64,000 nt of DNA. Source: Blastocladiella emersonii ATCC 22665. Lineage: Eukaryota > Blastocladiomycota > Blastocladiomycetes > Blastocladiales > Blastocladiaceae. Location: NCBI GenBank assembly GCA_025594325.1, contig JANHCV010000007.1:682001-746000 (forward strand), given 5' to 3'. The first letter of the stretch is position 1, and each line of letters starts with the position of its first letter. A model generated the notes under the pieces. It did no database searches. It saw only the letters and a list, made by a program, of their open reading frames with translations, and was not told the DNA's origin. Both the position numbers and the translations under genes were made by a program. This document shows, piece after piece, positions 20,923-31,486 of the stretch.

Positions 20923-21384
20923 GGCGGCGGCTCGATGGGCAGAACGCCGCGCCGCGCTCTCCGCTCGCTCTTCTCTCCCAGCACCGCGACGACGCTGATG
21001 AGAGAGTCACACACGACACATGCAGCGAATGAAGCACACGCTGCAACCTGCTTGTTAGCATCGCTGGGTCGCGCCACCGGCGCCGCTGGCGGCGTCCAGC
21101 TGGGCCGACCTCGCGCTCACGCCCGAGGCGGTCGCCAGCAGACCTTGACCTTAACGTCGACCCGGCTCGTCGCGCAACCGCGAGGCGGAGAGCCAGAGCA
21201 ACTTGTCAGGAGATTTCGATCATGCGGGAGGGAGTCGCGCCCACATGGGCTTTGTTCTGCAGGGACGGGGAGAGAGGAACAAGGCATGTCCTCGTGTCGT
21301 CGCTGCAAACATAGACGAGCGCCGCCGCCACCGCTGCTCCACGCTCCCTCCTCCGCGCCCATGCATCGCTCTTGAGCATCAAAC
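20923..21384. other. divergent intergenic region between the 915-aa protein and the LRR gene
   Basis: No supported gene. I looked for a 5' exon encoding a signal peptide for the LRR protein and did not find one with good splice sites. Confidence 0.4.
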
Positions 21385-23393
21385 ATGTCATCGTCCGATT
21401 GCTCTGTCCTGAACGAGTTTCAGTTCACCACCGGCAAGAAGCCCACGGCTAGCAACTGCTGCGAGTGGCCGAGTGTCGCTTGCGATGCCGGCGGGAAGAT
21501 CGTCAAGCTGTACGCGCTGCTCGACCGAGCGCTAGTTACCGCGCGTCTCGATCGCTGACACTCTCTTCCTCCTGCGGCTCGTTAGGAACCTGGTCGAGGG
21601 CATGCTCATTGGCGCGATCCCGCCGACGATCGGTAGCCTGACCGCGCTCGAGGAGCTGTACGTCTGTTTCCAGCTCGAAAAGCACGACATCGCACAGCCG
21701 TTGACTCGCGCTCCCTTGACCAATAGCCGACTCTTCGACAATGACCTCCGCAGCGCCATCCCGCGGAGCATTGGCAATCTGACCAACCTCAAGGTCCTGT
21801 ACGGCTGTTGATGCGATTCCGCCTTGGTCTTGTCGCTGACCCTCGCGCCGTCTAGCGACATGGGCGGCAACAAACTCGTCGAGTCGATCCCGAATGAGAT
21901 TGGCGGTCTGGTCAGGCTCGAGGAGCTGTACGGATCCCCTCAATTGCTCGCCCTGAGGCCGTAGCTGACCTTGATCGTCTTTCGAGTAGGCTGATCGCCA
22001 ACAACACGCTGACCGGCGAGATCCCGCGGACCATCGGCAACCTCAAGAGCCTCAAGAAGATGTACGTCTCGCGCTCGCGCAACTCGCGCAGTGCCGCGCA
22101 ACTGACTGATATTGCGTTCGGCTTCCAGTGATCTGTGGGTCAACGGGCTCAAGGACAAGATCCCCGACGAGATCTGCGACCTCGGCCGCCTGGAAGAGCT
22201 GTACGTTGCCTCACTTGGACTGTTTAGCTCGCGGCAGGGGTATCATGCACTGACGCTGTTTACAGGCGACTGTACAACAATACGCTGACCGGCGAGATCC
22301 CGCGCAACATCAACAAGCTGTTGAACCTGCGAGTCCTGTACGGCTAGCGTGCTCTGACGCGCTTCCGCTCTCGCTATGCTAGTCATATCTGCTCACCTTC
22401 GCTTGTCCGCGTGTAGCTCCCTCACGCGCAACTCGCTCACCGGCGAGATTCCTGTCGCCCTGTTTGAGCTCAAGGGCCTCATGCGCCTGTACGTCGTTCA
22501 AGTCTTGAACATGTCACACTCGCAGGCTTACGCATGAGCCGTCTTTAGCAATCTCGGTTTCAACGGCTTCAATGGCACGATCCCGCCCGCGGTGAGCTAC
22601 TTGGAGAAGCTCGAGTTCCTGTACGTTTGGACTCGCTTGACCCGAGGTCAACTTGCTCGCTTGGGCTCACGCATGTGCTGCGTTTACGTAGCGATTTCGA
22701 CACAAACAAGTTCACGGGAACCGTCCCTGCCTCAATCAGCAACCTCAAGAACCTCAAGCGCCTGTACGTGACCTTAATCCTGCTCAAACGTGGCATCGTT
22801 GACTGGTTCGCTGCCTCGCGTAGGAAACTCGAGGGTAACCAGTTCTCGGGCCCGCTTCCCGCGCTTCCTCGCGCAAGGTACACTGTTACTTGACCGCGTC
22901 CGCCGGCGCTCGCTCACCGCCCACCCCGTGCTGTAGCGACAACTGCACCATCCTCGGCAAGGAGCGCGAGGGCAACAAGTTCTTGTGCTTTCTCGGCACC
23001 ACTCGCGAGGGCAAGTGTTTCGAGGAGCAGAACGCCGCCCTCAAGGACCTGCCGACGGTTTGCCCCACATCAGCCGCGACGCTAAGCCCGACTTCGCTCC
23101 CCGAATCCGCGGGATCGGCTACCCCGCTCATCTTGGGCATCGCGATCCCCGCCGCGCTCGTGCTTGCTGTCGCTGCGTTTCTCCTGATCCGGCACCGTGG
23201 TCGCTCAGCGCCCACCACCGACGACAAACCAGCACCGCGTGCGGCCGCCATGGCTCCCGCTGCACCTGCCGTGTTCGATCCCGAAGCCCTGTACCTTCCG
23301 GCTACTACCGCACCGCCGCCGAGTCAGGGCCCGCGTGCGGCCGAGTCGGACGACGTGCTTTACCTCCCGACCCAGGCCGCGCTGTACAAGTAG
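21385..23393 (+). CDS. leucine-rich repeat single-pass membrane protein, 12 exons
   Basis: CDS join(21385..21509,21586..21657,21727..21798,21856..21927,21990..22061,22129..22200,22266..22337,22417..22488,22549..22620,22692..22763,22824..22877,22937..23393), 427 aa. Exon 1 encodes an LRR N-cap (DCSVLNEFQF, NCCEWPSVACDAGGKIVKL). Exons 2-10 are each exactly 72 nt and each encode one plant-type 24-residue LRR, such as LIANNTLTGEIPRTIGNLKS and SLTRNSLTGEIPVALFELKG. Every intron is phase 2, starts GTAC and ends TAG or CAG. The last exon has paired Cys, a transmembrane helix LGIAIPAALVLAVAAFLLI, a basic stop-transfer RHRGR, and a cytosolic tail repeating LYLP. No kinase domain is present. No signal peptide is visible, so the true start may lie in an unseen upstream exon. 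Likely a surface receptor-like or adhesion protein. Confidence 0.85.
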
Positions 23394-23882
23394 TTGATGT
23401 AATTGCTTTTATGAGGCGTGTAAAAGCGTAGATATAGACAGTTTCGTGTTGCTTGGATCACACTTGTACGCGTGAGCGGTTGGCTGACTGCTACGAAAGG
23501 AATTCGGCGATCACAGCTTGCCGTCGAATCCTGTTTGTAATGAGAGCTTTAAACTTTCAACTCAACTGTACTTGAGCATGAAACGGCCAACAACGAAAAG
23601 ACGATGAGGAACTTGGACGCGATGCGCCACACACGTGATGTGGCGCAACGCCTCTCACCGGCTGGCGACAGTCTCGGCCGGTTCGCGGAACATCCACCCC
23701 TACCTGTAGTCAAGTGAGCGCCCGTGACCGCAACCAACAGGGCGAACCGAGGCATGGGTACGCGACAGGTGCGAGACGCGCCGATTGACGCGTTTTGGCG
23801 AGCGAAGCTCGCGTGTTCAAGAGTTCAAATTGATGGGCAAGGTTTTTTTTTCATTGATCGAAGGGTATATTCATCATTCCGG
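23394..23882. other. lower-GC intergenic stretch
   Basis: AT-richer than its left-hand neighbours. It includes an echo of the dispersed repeat (GGACGCGATGCGCCACACAC, with CACGTG, near 23614-23640) and a T8 run near 23842-23851. No gene is seen. Confidence 0.4.
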
Positions 23883-25162
23883 CTAGAATCGTTTCCGATG
23901 TTGCAGAATTGCCTTCAACTGAGCTTCCCCACCCAGGGTCACCAAAGTATCCCTCACATCAACCGTCAGCCCCCAAGGAACCGTCTTGACCTTGAAGGCA
24001 CCGACAATCGAGTCGTCCACTCGGTTTCCAGCAATGAAGAGCCACATAGGTGATCCGCGGAGGGACGGAGCGAGCTGGGCAATTCCGTCGAAGTTTATGC
24101 CACAACTGGTCAAGTTGAGCTTGTGCAGCGATGCCGCAAGGTTCAACTTGCTGAGCCGCGAAAACTTGCGCTCGAATAGTTTGAGCGGAGAGCCAACAGT
24201 GTGGATCGGATTTTCATGCAGTTCTAGCTCTACGATAGAGTTTGAAAGTGACATAATGAAGAGACTGGCCGCCTCCGGCATGAGGTCGCACGCACTGAGG
24301 TCAAGGATTTCAAGGCCCATGAGACGTATGAGGCTACTCGACAGCGCGAGCGTGGTCTCAAGTGTGAACGTATTACCTCCGAGCTTGAGCTTAACGAGGC
24401 CTTCTGGAAGGCGCGACACGACGGCAAGTAGGGAAGCGGAGCAGTGCCAAAGCATTTACTGAGTTCCAGTGATTTGAGCGTTGCTGGAACGGCATTCATG
24501 AGCGCCGCAGAAACCTTGGCGTTCAACGGCGTTTCCGACAAGTCCAGAGAGTGAAGAGTTTCCGGAAACGGGGGCAAACGAACTGTTGAGGTGGACATGG
24601 GGAGCCCGCTTGAAGAGACGCACAAGTGCAAGAGAGCGTGGGGAAGCCGCTGCAGAAGCAGTTCAAGCTTATCTACGCGATTGTAAGGCAGGTTCAACTC
24701 GGTTACGGAATCAGGCAAGTTGAGTTCATAAGAGGCAAGCGCGCAATTGAGTAGTGCGATACCGCAGGAGCGATTCGTTGGTCCCGCACAAGGATCGTGT
24801 CCGAATGGTCCAAAGCAACGTAATCAAAGATTCCAGCAATTGCTGGGTCCCCAGGTGCGACCCCTTTCGCGGGAACTCGAGCACCTGACACAGAATCAAG
24901 CGCAACCAAGTTCCTGTGACGGGTTCGCGGGGAGGACGATGGCCGACTTGTTTGCGCGCCAAAAGGCAAGAACGCCATTGTGACTAAGACGAACGGCCTC
25001 GAGCACCTCCTCGTGGTCAATGCTGAAGCCCTGCCCACTGCACACGCGCAGGTGCTCAAGCAACGCCGCGTTGCCACTCCGAGTAGCACTTTTGGTGTTG
25101 AGAGTCGGGCAACGATGCAGGACGGCCACCGTAACGTTTGGGATATGAGCACGCGGCTTCAC
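23883..25162 (-). pseudogene. frameshifted ankyrin-like/LRR pseudogene
   Basis: Minus-strand coding text is spread over several overlapping frames. From the 5' side: VTVAVLHRCPTLNTKSATRS, LEHLRVCSGQGFSIDHEEVL and EAVRLSHNGVLAFWRANKS (ankyrin-like helical repeats); then SGARVPAKGVAPGDPAIAGI in another frame; then LRRs DSVTELNLPYNRVDKLEL, LHSLDLSETPLNAKVSAAL and ATLKSLELSK; then after a shift near 24455, LVKLKLGGNTFTLETTLAL, LEILDLSACDLMPEAASLF and LHKLNLTSCGINFDGIAQL, ending HRKRF. At least three shifts without splice signals mark it as a relic of a multi-domain repeat protein. The 3' piece from 24455 is open for 190 codons. Confidence 0.65.
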
Positions 25163-25446
25163 GCGGAGGTACGGTCGCGTGCTGTGTCAGTCGTCTGCGG
25201 GATGGAGACGAACAGCACGAACGAGAATGTCCTCGACGATATCACTAACAGCAAGGTAGGGTTGCATTGGTTGCATGATGATCTAGTTCGTGTGGTGGGA
25301 GAGCGAGAGGCGGATGAGACGCGCACTGAGTCGCTGTAGGGTACTGAATTGCGTGTATCGCGACGACTTGCAAGTATGCAGCGTGCACGTCACAGCTGAG
25401 CCACGACTGCGCCACCACCTGAGCAACTAACCAAACACTACTATAT

Positions 25447-26105
25447 TCAAAGAATAGTTTGCGTCCCAAACTCGTGACCCATCTTGGCCTGATAGTTGAG
25501 CCAGAACATGCTTGGAACGTAAATTGTGAACATCCAGCGCCCCAACGTTGGTTTGTAGCATAAACGGTTCGAATCCTTGTCCATGGAAGGAGGAGGCAGC
25601 CCCCTCAACGACCTTGAAGTGTTGACATCGCTTGAGGGGGTACCCTCGGGCGGCGTGACCAGCGGCAGGAGAAGCTCAAGGTGGTCAAGAATGCTGGTCA
25701 GGTTGCAGTGCCGCTCAGCGGAAAACTGGAGCTTGGTTCCAGTCAGGGCCCAGGCCAAGTCTGTTGTGAAGAGCTGCAGCTTGAAAGCCTCGGACCTTGA
25801 TATTTCAAACATGAAGGTGGGGGGCTCCTCAAGACACGGATGTGGGCAGGAATGCAGTGTTTTCAGCGGTACATGGCCTGACCGCGGTGCTGAGATGCCT
25901 ACAGAAAGGGAGCACGGTTACCGACTAGTGGCTAATACTCACACATGGTTGCAAAATGCTCGAGCTTGTTGCAAATCAAACACAAACGCCGTGGGCACGT
26001 ACCAGGTTTGAAGCGTGAAACCGACAGCGGGGCATTATTGGTTCCCGAGGTGGTAGTATCGCACGCGGCGACTCCAACTGGACTTGACGGGCACGCTCCT
26101 GACAT
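25447..26105 (-). CDS. CCHC zinc-knuckle protein of unknown function
   Basis: Minus-strand CDS complement(join(25447..25898,25943..26105)), 204 aa. Exon 1 (MSGACPSSPVGVAACDTTTS) ends in a zinc knuckle CLICNKLEHFATMC, spacing C-x2-C-x4-H-x4-C; the last Cys codon is completed across a 44-nt GTGAGT...TAG intron. Exon 2 continues in frame (ISAPRSGHVPLKTLHSCPHP) through FMFEISRSEAFKLQLFTTDL to GHEFGTQTIL. That splicing both completes the knuckle and keeps one long frame supports a real gene. CCHC knuckles bind single-stranded nucleic acid and are common in retroelement Gag proteins and cellular RNA-binding proteins. No Gag, protease or polymerase homology is visible nearby. An exon 5' of the chosen ATG is possible. 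Confidence 0.55.
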
Positions 26106-26639
26106 TGAGTTTCACTTCCTTTGACAGCTTGTCTGAGCAGTAAGCGATTGAGGACTCAAGTCGTATTATGAGATAGCGGGGGCGGCAAGTCTATTGGGGA
26201 GTCTCCATGCTTTGTAAGTCCTCCCTGCCACCACGAGATGCGCGATTCATTTTGGGCGGCACATGACTGCGCCACATGAGCCACTGTGTGCTGGGCCACC
26301 CACGTGCTGCGCTGTGACTCAGTTACGCGTCAAATACTGCAACAATCATTCACGCAGAGGCGTTTATATTCTTGGCGACGTATATATATGAAAATGATTA
26401 ACGAATACGCACATCTGCTGAGCTGGTGCTCAGCGTTGGGACAACCTGTTGAAGTGGAATACTTCATGTGGGTGAGGTCGCTGCTGACAAGCCGCGCCTA
26501 TTTCATTTGCTGACAGATATTCGCGCGAGGGAATGCAGAGATAAATCCGGAGATAATTATCATCCTTGATACTTGTCCAGATAGACAGACGCAGGCTGGG
26601 GAAGGTGAGGGACAAGGATGATTTCTGCTCAGCAGTCTT
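26106..26639. other. AT-richer intergenic stretch
   Basis: It contains TATATATA near 26382 and a CACGTG hexamer near 26302. No supported gene. Confidence 0.35.
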
Positions 26640-26905
26640 GGAAGGCAAATAAGGATTCAGACATTTGTCAACTTCTTCAAGGGACGGGGGGATCATGCCC
26701 ACTTCCTCGCCTACTTCGAGAGCGTCAAGAACCGCTACGCGCAGCTGTTCCCCGGCCCCCCTTCAACCGTCCCCCGCCCAGAACGCGTGGCGAGTCAGCA
26801 GCTCGTCCCCTCGCCCTGCCGGCCACGGTCACCACGACCGACCCGGCCCCCACAAGCGAGGTGTCACCTACCGACTCGACCAAGTCCGCCAGCTCGGACA
26901 AGGCG

Positions 26906-26947
26906 GTCGTGGGCTCCAAGTAGGGCGTCGTGGGCTCCAAGTAGGGC
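26906..26947. repeat. perfect 2 x 21-nt tandem repeat
   Basis: The unit GTCGTGGGCTCCAAGTAGGGC occurs twice back to back and duplicates an in-frame TAG. Confidence 0.9.
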
Positions 26948-26987
26948 GGCGTGCGCCCGTAAGGCCATCACCATGCGGCGCGACGCC

Positions 26988-27011
26988 TCCAAGTCCAAGT
27001 CCAAGTCCAAG
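26988..27011. repeat. 4 x TCCAAG hexanucleotide repeat
   Basis: Four perfect TCCAAG copies; in one frame they encode alternating Ser-Lys just before a TGA. Confidence 0.9.
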
Positions 27012-27098
27012 TGACCCCCGTCATGGCGTATCTGGTATTTTTCGTTGTCCGTTAAGAAATATTTGTCTATTCATCACATTTTCATCTCTGCTGTGCTA

Positions 27099-27545
27099 TC
27101 ACTTCACGTCGCTCTCAGCGCCCTTGTGCGAAGGATTTGCTTTCGCAACTGAGTGCGGCACAAAACTCCAAAAGCCTCTGAGTCCCCAGCTCGATGCAGC
27201 ACCGATACGTGCGGGGGAAGCGAGATCGCGAGGAACTGGCTCCCGTACTTGTTCAAGCACCGAGAAAAGATGGACGAGCAGCTCGTCGACCGATGGTTGC
27301 TCACCAAGGTCGGATTCTTGCATCACGGTCCCAGTGAGGTGCCAAGTAATCTTAAGCAATCGATTGTAATTGGACTGCTTCTCGAGGGTCACTTTGGTGG
27401 GCGTGGGCGCTTTTGGAATTGCGTGATACGGACGCTCGCGCATCGTTCGACGAGGGAGAGCGGCGGCATGCGCCTGAACTGAGGCCGATGCGTGGTCAGC
27501 CTTGAGCAGGGCCAGCGCTGAGGGACCATCGCTGACCGTGGACAT
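27099..27545 (-). CDS. hypothetical protein (148 aa)
   Basis: Minus-strand ORF from the ATG at 27545: MSTVSDGPSALALLKADHAS at the start, SNYNRLLKITWHLTGTVMQE and PSVDELLVHLFSVLEQVREP in the middle, and SWGLRGFWSFVPHSVAKA near the end. It has no recognised motif, signal peptide or membrane helix. The frame stays open upstream of this ATG, so the start is a guess. It lies in the lower-GC accessory region among remnants, so it may be a fragment of a larger decayed gene. Confidence 0.4.
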   Translation of the reverse strand: MSTVSDGPSALALLKADHASASVQAHAAALPRRTMRERPYHAIPKAPTPTKVTLEKQSNYNRLLKITWHLTGTVMQESDLGEQPSVDELLVHLFSVLEQVREPVPRDLASPARIGAASSWGLRGFWSFVPHSVAKANPSHKGAESDVK

Positions 27546-27829
27546 GGTGCAGCAGAACGAGAGGAAGACCAGTCGAACTTGCACGCGAGAATTCTTTTGC
27601 TTCGCGTGGTCCTTGGACCTCGTTGGCGACCGGGTAGGCAGTGTTGAGCAAGCGAGCAGGATTGGGGGAGACGAGGGGTTAGTCTTGCTGCCATGGTTCA
27701 AGGCTCGTAACGGAGCTTCGTGCACTCTCTACCGAGCAAGCCGCTTAAGGTCACGATTAGAATTCACGAAAATGAACATCGGAGCTCAGCGGCGCGATCC
27801 CTCGCGCCAGGCCGTGATGATGTGACGTC

Positions 27830-29100
27830 ATGCGTCACGCACGCACACGCGTCGCAGTCGTCGCGCGATGCGCCTCGACGCCGCGCCCGCAAGCCCGAAC
27901 ACGAACACGAACACGAACCCAAACACGGCCAGCGGAGGAAGCGCGACTTGATGCAATGGGCGAAATGGACCAGGAACACCTTGAAGGCCTCGGAGTGGCG
28001 GTCCGACTTGGTGAGCGCGAGCGGAGCATGTCGAGCGCGCGAGTAACAGCGACTTGCCAAACAGCGACTTGCCGAACAGCGAGCCGACGACCCGACACCG
28101 GCCGAGTACATGCACTAGGACGACGGGCTCGGCGTGCTCGGGACCGCGAGGTGATGTGAGCGAACGCCGGCGAGTGCTTGGCCGCGATCTGGCTGGACCT
28201 TGGTTGGTGTCGAAGCCGACCGAGACCTGAAAGCATAGGGATCAGTCGAGGTCCTCGAGCAGAAATCCATCAAGCACAAGCGTATTACGTGAGACATGTC
28301 CTTGGTCACGACGACGACGGCGCCCTTGGGCGCGAGTGCGCGGAGCTTAGGGTCGAGGAACAGCTTGCGCGCGACGAGGTGGACGACGGTCGCCTGTGCG
28401 CAGAGCAGGGTGAGCTCGCTAGCCCGACAAAAGCGAGAAGCCGCGCGAGCGTACCGTTACCAAAAAGCCCTTGACGCTAACTTGACGAGGCAAACTTGAG
28501 GTGATAGCAGCCGGACCGACCTCGAGCCCCGCCACTGGTACGCCCGCGCGACGACGACAGGGCAGGCTCTACACGCGGAGCTGAGGTTGAGCGACCACGA
28601 GTCCGATGGCACGCGGCAGCTCCACTGGCACACCTTGAGCGCGGCCGCGGTGGTCTACCTCGCGGTTCTCCTGGCGGCCGAGCGAGTAGTCGGCGGGCGG
28701 GCGAGCGGGTGAGGTCCGTGCCGCGAAGCGCTTGGCGTCGAGCGGGTCGAGGTCGTAGAATAGCGCGAGCGTGGGAGCCGCCGCTCGTGGCGGTGAACGT
28801 GAAAGGCGCGCCGGTGCGCCACACGCCGTCGTTGACGCCCATCGACGCCGCGCAGCGCCGAGTCAGTCGCGCAGGGCCGCGGCGACGGCGACGGGCTCAC
28901 CTCACCATCCCCTCGAGTCGGGCGAGCATGACAAAGTCGAAGTCTACACGAGGGAGCGGGCGGAAGGAAATGGATGGCCGTGACGACCAGTGGGGGGTCA
29001 GCGACGCGCTGAACACGCCAAAAATCAGCCGCCAGCGTATCGTACCGGCGAGCGAGGGGCGGCGACGGCGTAAACGCGCGCGGGCGGTTGGGCGGACCAT
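27830..29100 (-). pseudogene. scattered coding remnants of an unidentified gene
   Basis: Several protein-like patches on the minus strand lie in different frames: DFDFVMLARLEGM (about 28910-28950), bounded by an acceptor-like CGTGTAG and a donor-like GTGAGG; VWRTGAPFTFTATSGGS (about 28785-28835); FYDLDPLDAKRFAARTSPAR with DYSLGRQENRE (about 28660-28760); VVHLVARKLFLDPKLRALAP with VVVVTKDMSH (about 28295-28395); and VSVGFDTNQ (about 28205-28230). Some junctions look like introns but no continuous model could be built, so decay is the simpler reading. A hexamer-like CGAACA repeat (27896-27917) and a duplicated GGCAAGTCGCTGTT-type unit near 28055-28080 also occur. Confidence 0.35.
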
Positions 29101-30007
29101 GCTAGATGCGAGGTTGAGTACTCGTGAGTGAGGCGTCGGCCAGAACGGCGTGTTACCTTGGCGGCGTACCTTGATGCCGAACGTGATTTCGCCCAGTCAG
29201 CCGGACGGCGGCGTGCGCGCAGCGGCGGCCTCGCGGCTCGGCGGGAGTGTACGGCGGCCGGTGTGTGCAGCAGCAGCCGAGGGCGCGCGCGGCGGCGGTC
29301 GAGCCTTACATGGGCGGGCGAGCGCATCGTCGTCGTTTCATGGATGGAGCCAGCAGGCGGGAGAGCGGGCGCGATCGCCGTCGAGGGCGAGGTGGGCCCG
29401 TCCCGTCCGGTTGCAGCCAGTGGGAACATTTTATATTTTATTTTATATTTTATTTTATTTTTTATTGCGGGTGCGATGAGGGCGGGGACGGCGCCGGTGG
29501 GAGCCAGCGGGGCGGCGGTCTCACCGGGCGGTCGCTGCTGCGCGAGCGCGAGCGGAACGCGCGTTTGAGCAACGCGTGCGGGAGCCGTGTGGCGCAGGGT
29601 GGCGTTTGCGGGTGGCGTTCGCGGGTGGCGCGGCTCTCGGGGAGCTGGTTCGCGTTTCTCCCAGCCGGATCCGACCCGAACGTTGGGATCGTATCCCGGG
29701 CGAGTGTTCGGTGGGCTATCCTCGAGCTGTGGAAGAGTGAAGGGCTCGTGGCGAGCGGAACCGACGGTGGTTGGTTCTGTTGGGCAGGGACCCGAACAAC
29801 TGCGAAGGGGAAGGGAGGACCTTCACAGGAACTGCAGCCTCGACTGAAGCAAGGGACGCAGCCGTGGCAGGCCATCAACGATACGACTTCGTCCATGAGA
29901 GAAGCCGAGCGGATTTTCCAGCGAGCCCGCGGCATCATATGCGGCGCGGTCAGCTTCGCTTTCCCTGGCCATCGCAACCGAGAAGCTCCGCGAGGAATGA
30001 GATCTAT
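29101..30007. other. intergenic stretch with no supported gene
   Basis: G-rich on the + strand, with short GGTGGCG-type repeats around 29590-29640 and an A/T-only tract (separate entry). The open frames here look like noise. Confidence 0.4.
29428..29466. repeat. A/T-only low-complexity tract
   Basis: 39 nt of pure A/T built from TTTTATATTTTA-like units, striking against the GC-rich surroundings. Confidence 0.85.
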
Positions 30008-31314
30008 TCAGTACCGCGGAAACGACGGATCGACCTGCTCACTCCACGCCTCGAGCCCACCCGCCACGTCGGCGCACTCGATTCCGGCGGCGCGTAGGTC
30101 GTTCACCGCGCGCTGGCTGTCGTTGCCGCGGCGGCACAGCACCAGCACCTCGGCCTTTCCCTGCGTCAGCCCGCGCACCTCGCCGAGCCGCTTGCCAAGC
30201 TGGCGGTACGGCACGTTGACGGACCCGGGCAGGTGCGCGATCGCAAACTGCACCGGCTCGCGCACGTCGAGAAGGAGCACCTGGTTGCCGCCGTCCACAC
30301 CCAAATCTCGGGACGCGAGGTCGCGCGGCGAGATGCGGTGCTCGGGCGGGAGCAGCTGCAGCGCGGGCGCCTTGTCGAGCGCGCCCGACCCGCAGAACGC
30401 GGCGTAGTCGTCCATTGGCCGCGTGATGGTCGGCGTGTCGCCACACACGGCGCAGGACGCCTGCCGCACGCGCAGCCGGACCGTGCGGAACGTGCCCGCC
30501 CACGCGTCGACGGCGAGCATGCGGCCCGCGTACGTCACCGGCTCCGGGACTGCGGCAGAGTGGACGCCGGCGAGCAGCACCTTGATGGCCTCCATGGCCT
30601 GCATCGAGCCCAGCATGCCCGTGACGGGGCCCAGCACGCCGCCGTCGGCGCAGTTGGTCACGGCGGCCGCGGGCGGCGGGCGCGGGAACAGGCACCGGTA
30701 GCACGGGCCGCCCGCAAAGTGGTAGACCGTCAGCTGGCCCTCGGTGCGCAGCGCGGACGCCGACACGAGCGGGCGGCCGAGCAGCACGCACGCGTCGTTG
30801 AGCAGGTACCGCGTCGCCGCGTTGTCGGTGCAGTCGAGCACCACGTCGTACTCTTTGAGGACAGAGAGCGCGTTGGAGGCGTCGAGGACGAGGTCGTGCT
30901 CGACGTACCGCACGCGGCTGTTGAGGGACTCGAGCGCGCGGCGCGCCGACGCCACTTTCGGGGTATTGGTAGCGGCGGCGGCCTCGGTGTGGATGACCTG
31001 GCGGTGCAGGTTGGTGGCGTCGACCGTGTCAAAGTCGACCAGGCCGAGCGTCCCGATCCCCGCCGCGGCGAGGTACATGGCGGCGGGGGCGCCCAGCCCG
31101 CCCGTGCCCACAATCAGCACGCTCGACTGCTTGAGCTTCCTCTGTCCTGGTCGCTGTGGCTGTTAGGGGTCGTGCTGCTCGAGTAGTTGCTCTCGAGGAG
31201 CGCACCCTCGATGCCGAAGGCGGGAATGATCAGCTGCCGGCCGTAGCGCAGGATCTCGTCGTTGTCGAGGACCGGGTCGTGGTTGCGTTGCATCGAGTCC
31301 ATTGCCGTGTCCAT
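30008..31314 (-). CDS. UBA4: UBA4/MOCS3 homologue: E1-like adenylyltransferase plus rhodanese
   Basis: Minus-strand CDS complement(join(30008..31146,31206..31314)), 415 aa. The 59-nt phase-1 intron has GTGCGC and CAG ends and joins FGIEG to QRKLKQSSVLIVGTGGLGAP. The ThiF/E1 domain has the nucleotide-binding GTGGLGAP, an acidic VDFDTVDATNLHRQ, TDNAATRYLLND, two zinc Cys pairs (CYRC, CAVC) and TNCADGGVLGPVTG. The C-terminal rhodanese domain has the active-site loop LCRRGNDSQRAV. The family activates the ubiquitin-like protein URM1 and supplies sulfur for thiolation of wobble uridine in tRNA (and for molybdopterin in MOCS3). It is divergent from CFAP298 with 172 nt between start codons. Domain order and motifs are complete. 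Confidence 0.93.
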
Positions 31315-31334
31315 GGGTGGTTGACGGGGTGCGA

Positions 31335-31350
31335 GAGACAAAAGTGTCTC
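31335..31350. promoter_or_regulatory. inverted repeat GAGACA-N4-TGTCTC in the divergent promoter
   Basis: GAGACA AAAG TGTCTC sits about 20 nt upstream of the UBA4 ATG in the UBA4-CFAP298 divergent promoter. The same palindrome with a different spacer occurs at 42963-42982. A transcription-factor site is an inference. Confidence 0.45.
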
Positions 31351-31486
31351 GCGGCGCCTGAAGCGAGTGATCAGCGGCATTCGTGCCACGTGCGGTCGGC
31401 CGGAGACGCGTCGACGCGTTCCTCGTCGGTCTTCGCACGCCCTCACTCTCCCGCCCCTCACATACCCGCATGCAATCACAGACACC

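Larger units (their letters stand above)
26640..27014 (+). pseudogene. broken coding remnant with duplicated stop region
   Basis: One frame reads HAHFLAYFESVKNRYAQLFPG from about 26694. Another takes over with TVTTTDPAPTSEVSPTDSTK and DKAVVGSK, ending in TAG. The segment containing that stop is tandemly duplicated (26906-26947). A third frame then ends in a Lys-Ser run. I see no intron to reconcile the frames. The parent family is not recognised. Confidence 0.35.

Noticed and set aside
25560-25576. B-box-like GGTTCGAATCC suggesting a tRNA
   Set aside because: No A box or acceptor stem at the right distance; it lies inside an exon of the CCHC gene.
26988-29466. Short tandem repeats considered as a CRISPR array or origin
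   Set aside because: Repeats are 6-21 nt with no regular unique spacers; eukaryotic context.
29247-30407. 386-codon plus-strand frame
   Set aside because: It overlaps UBA4 antisense and otherwise reads through low-complexity G-rich DNA.
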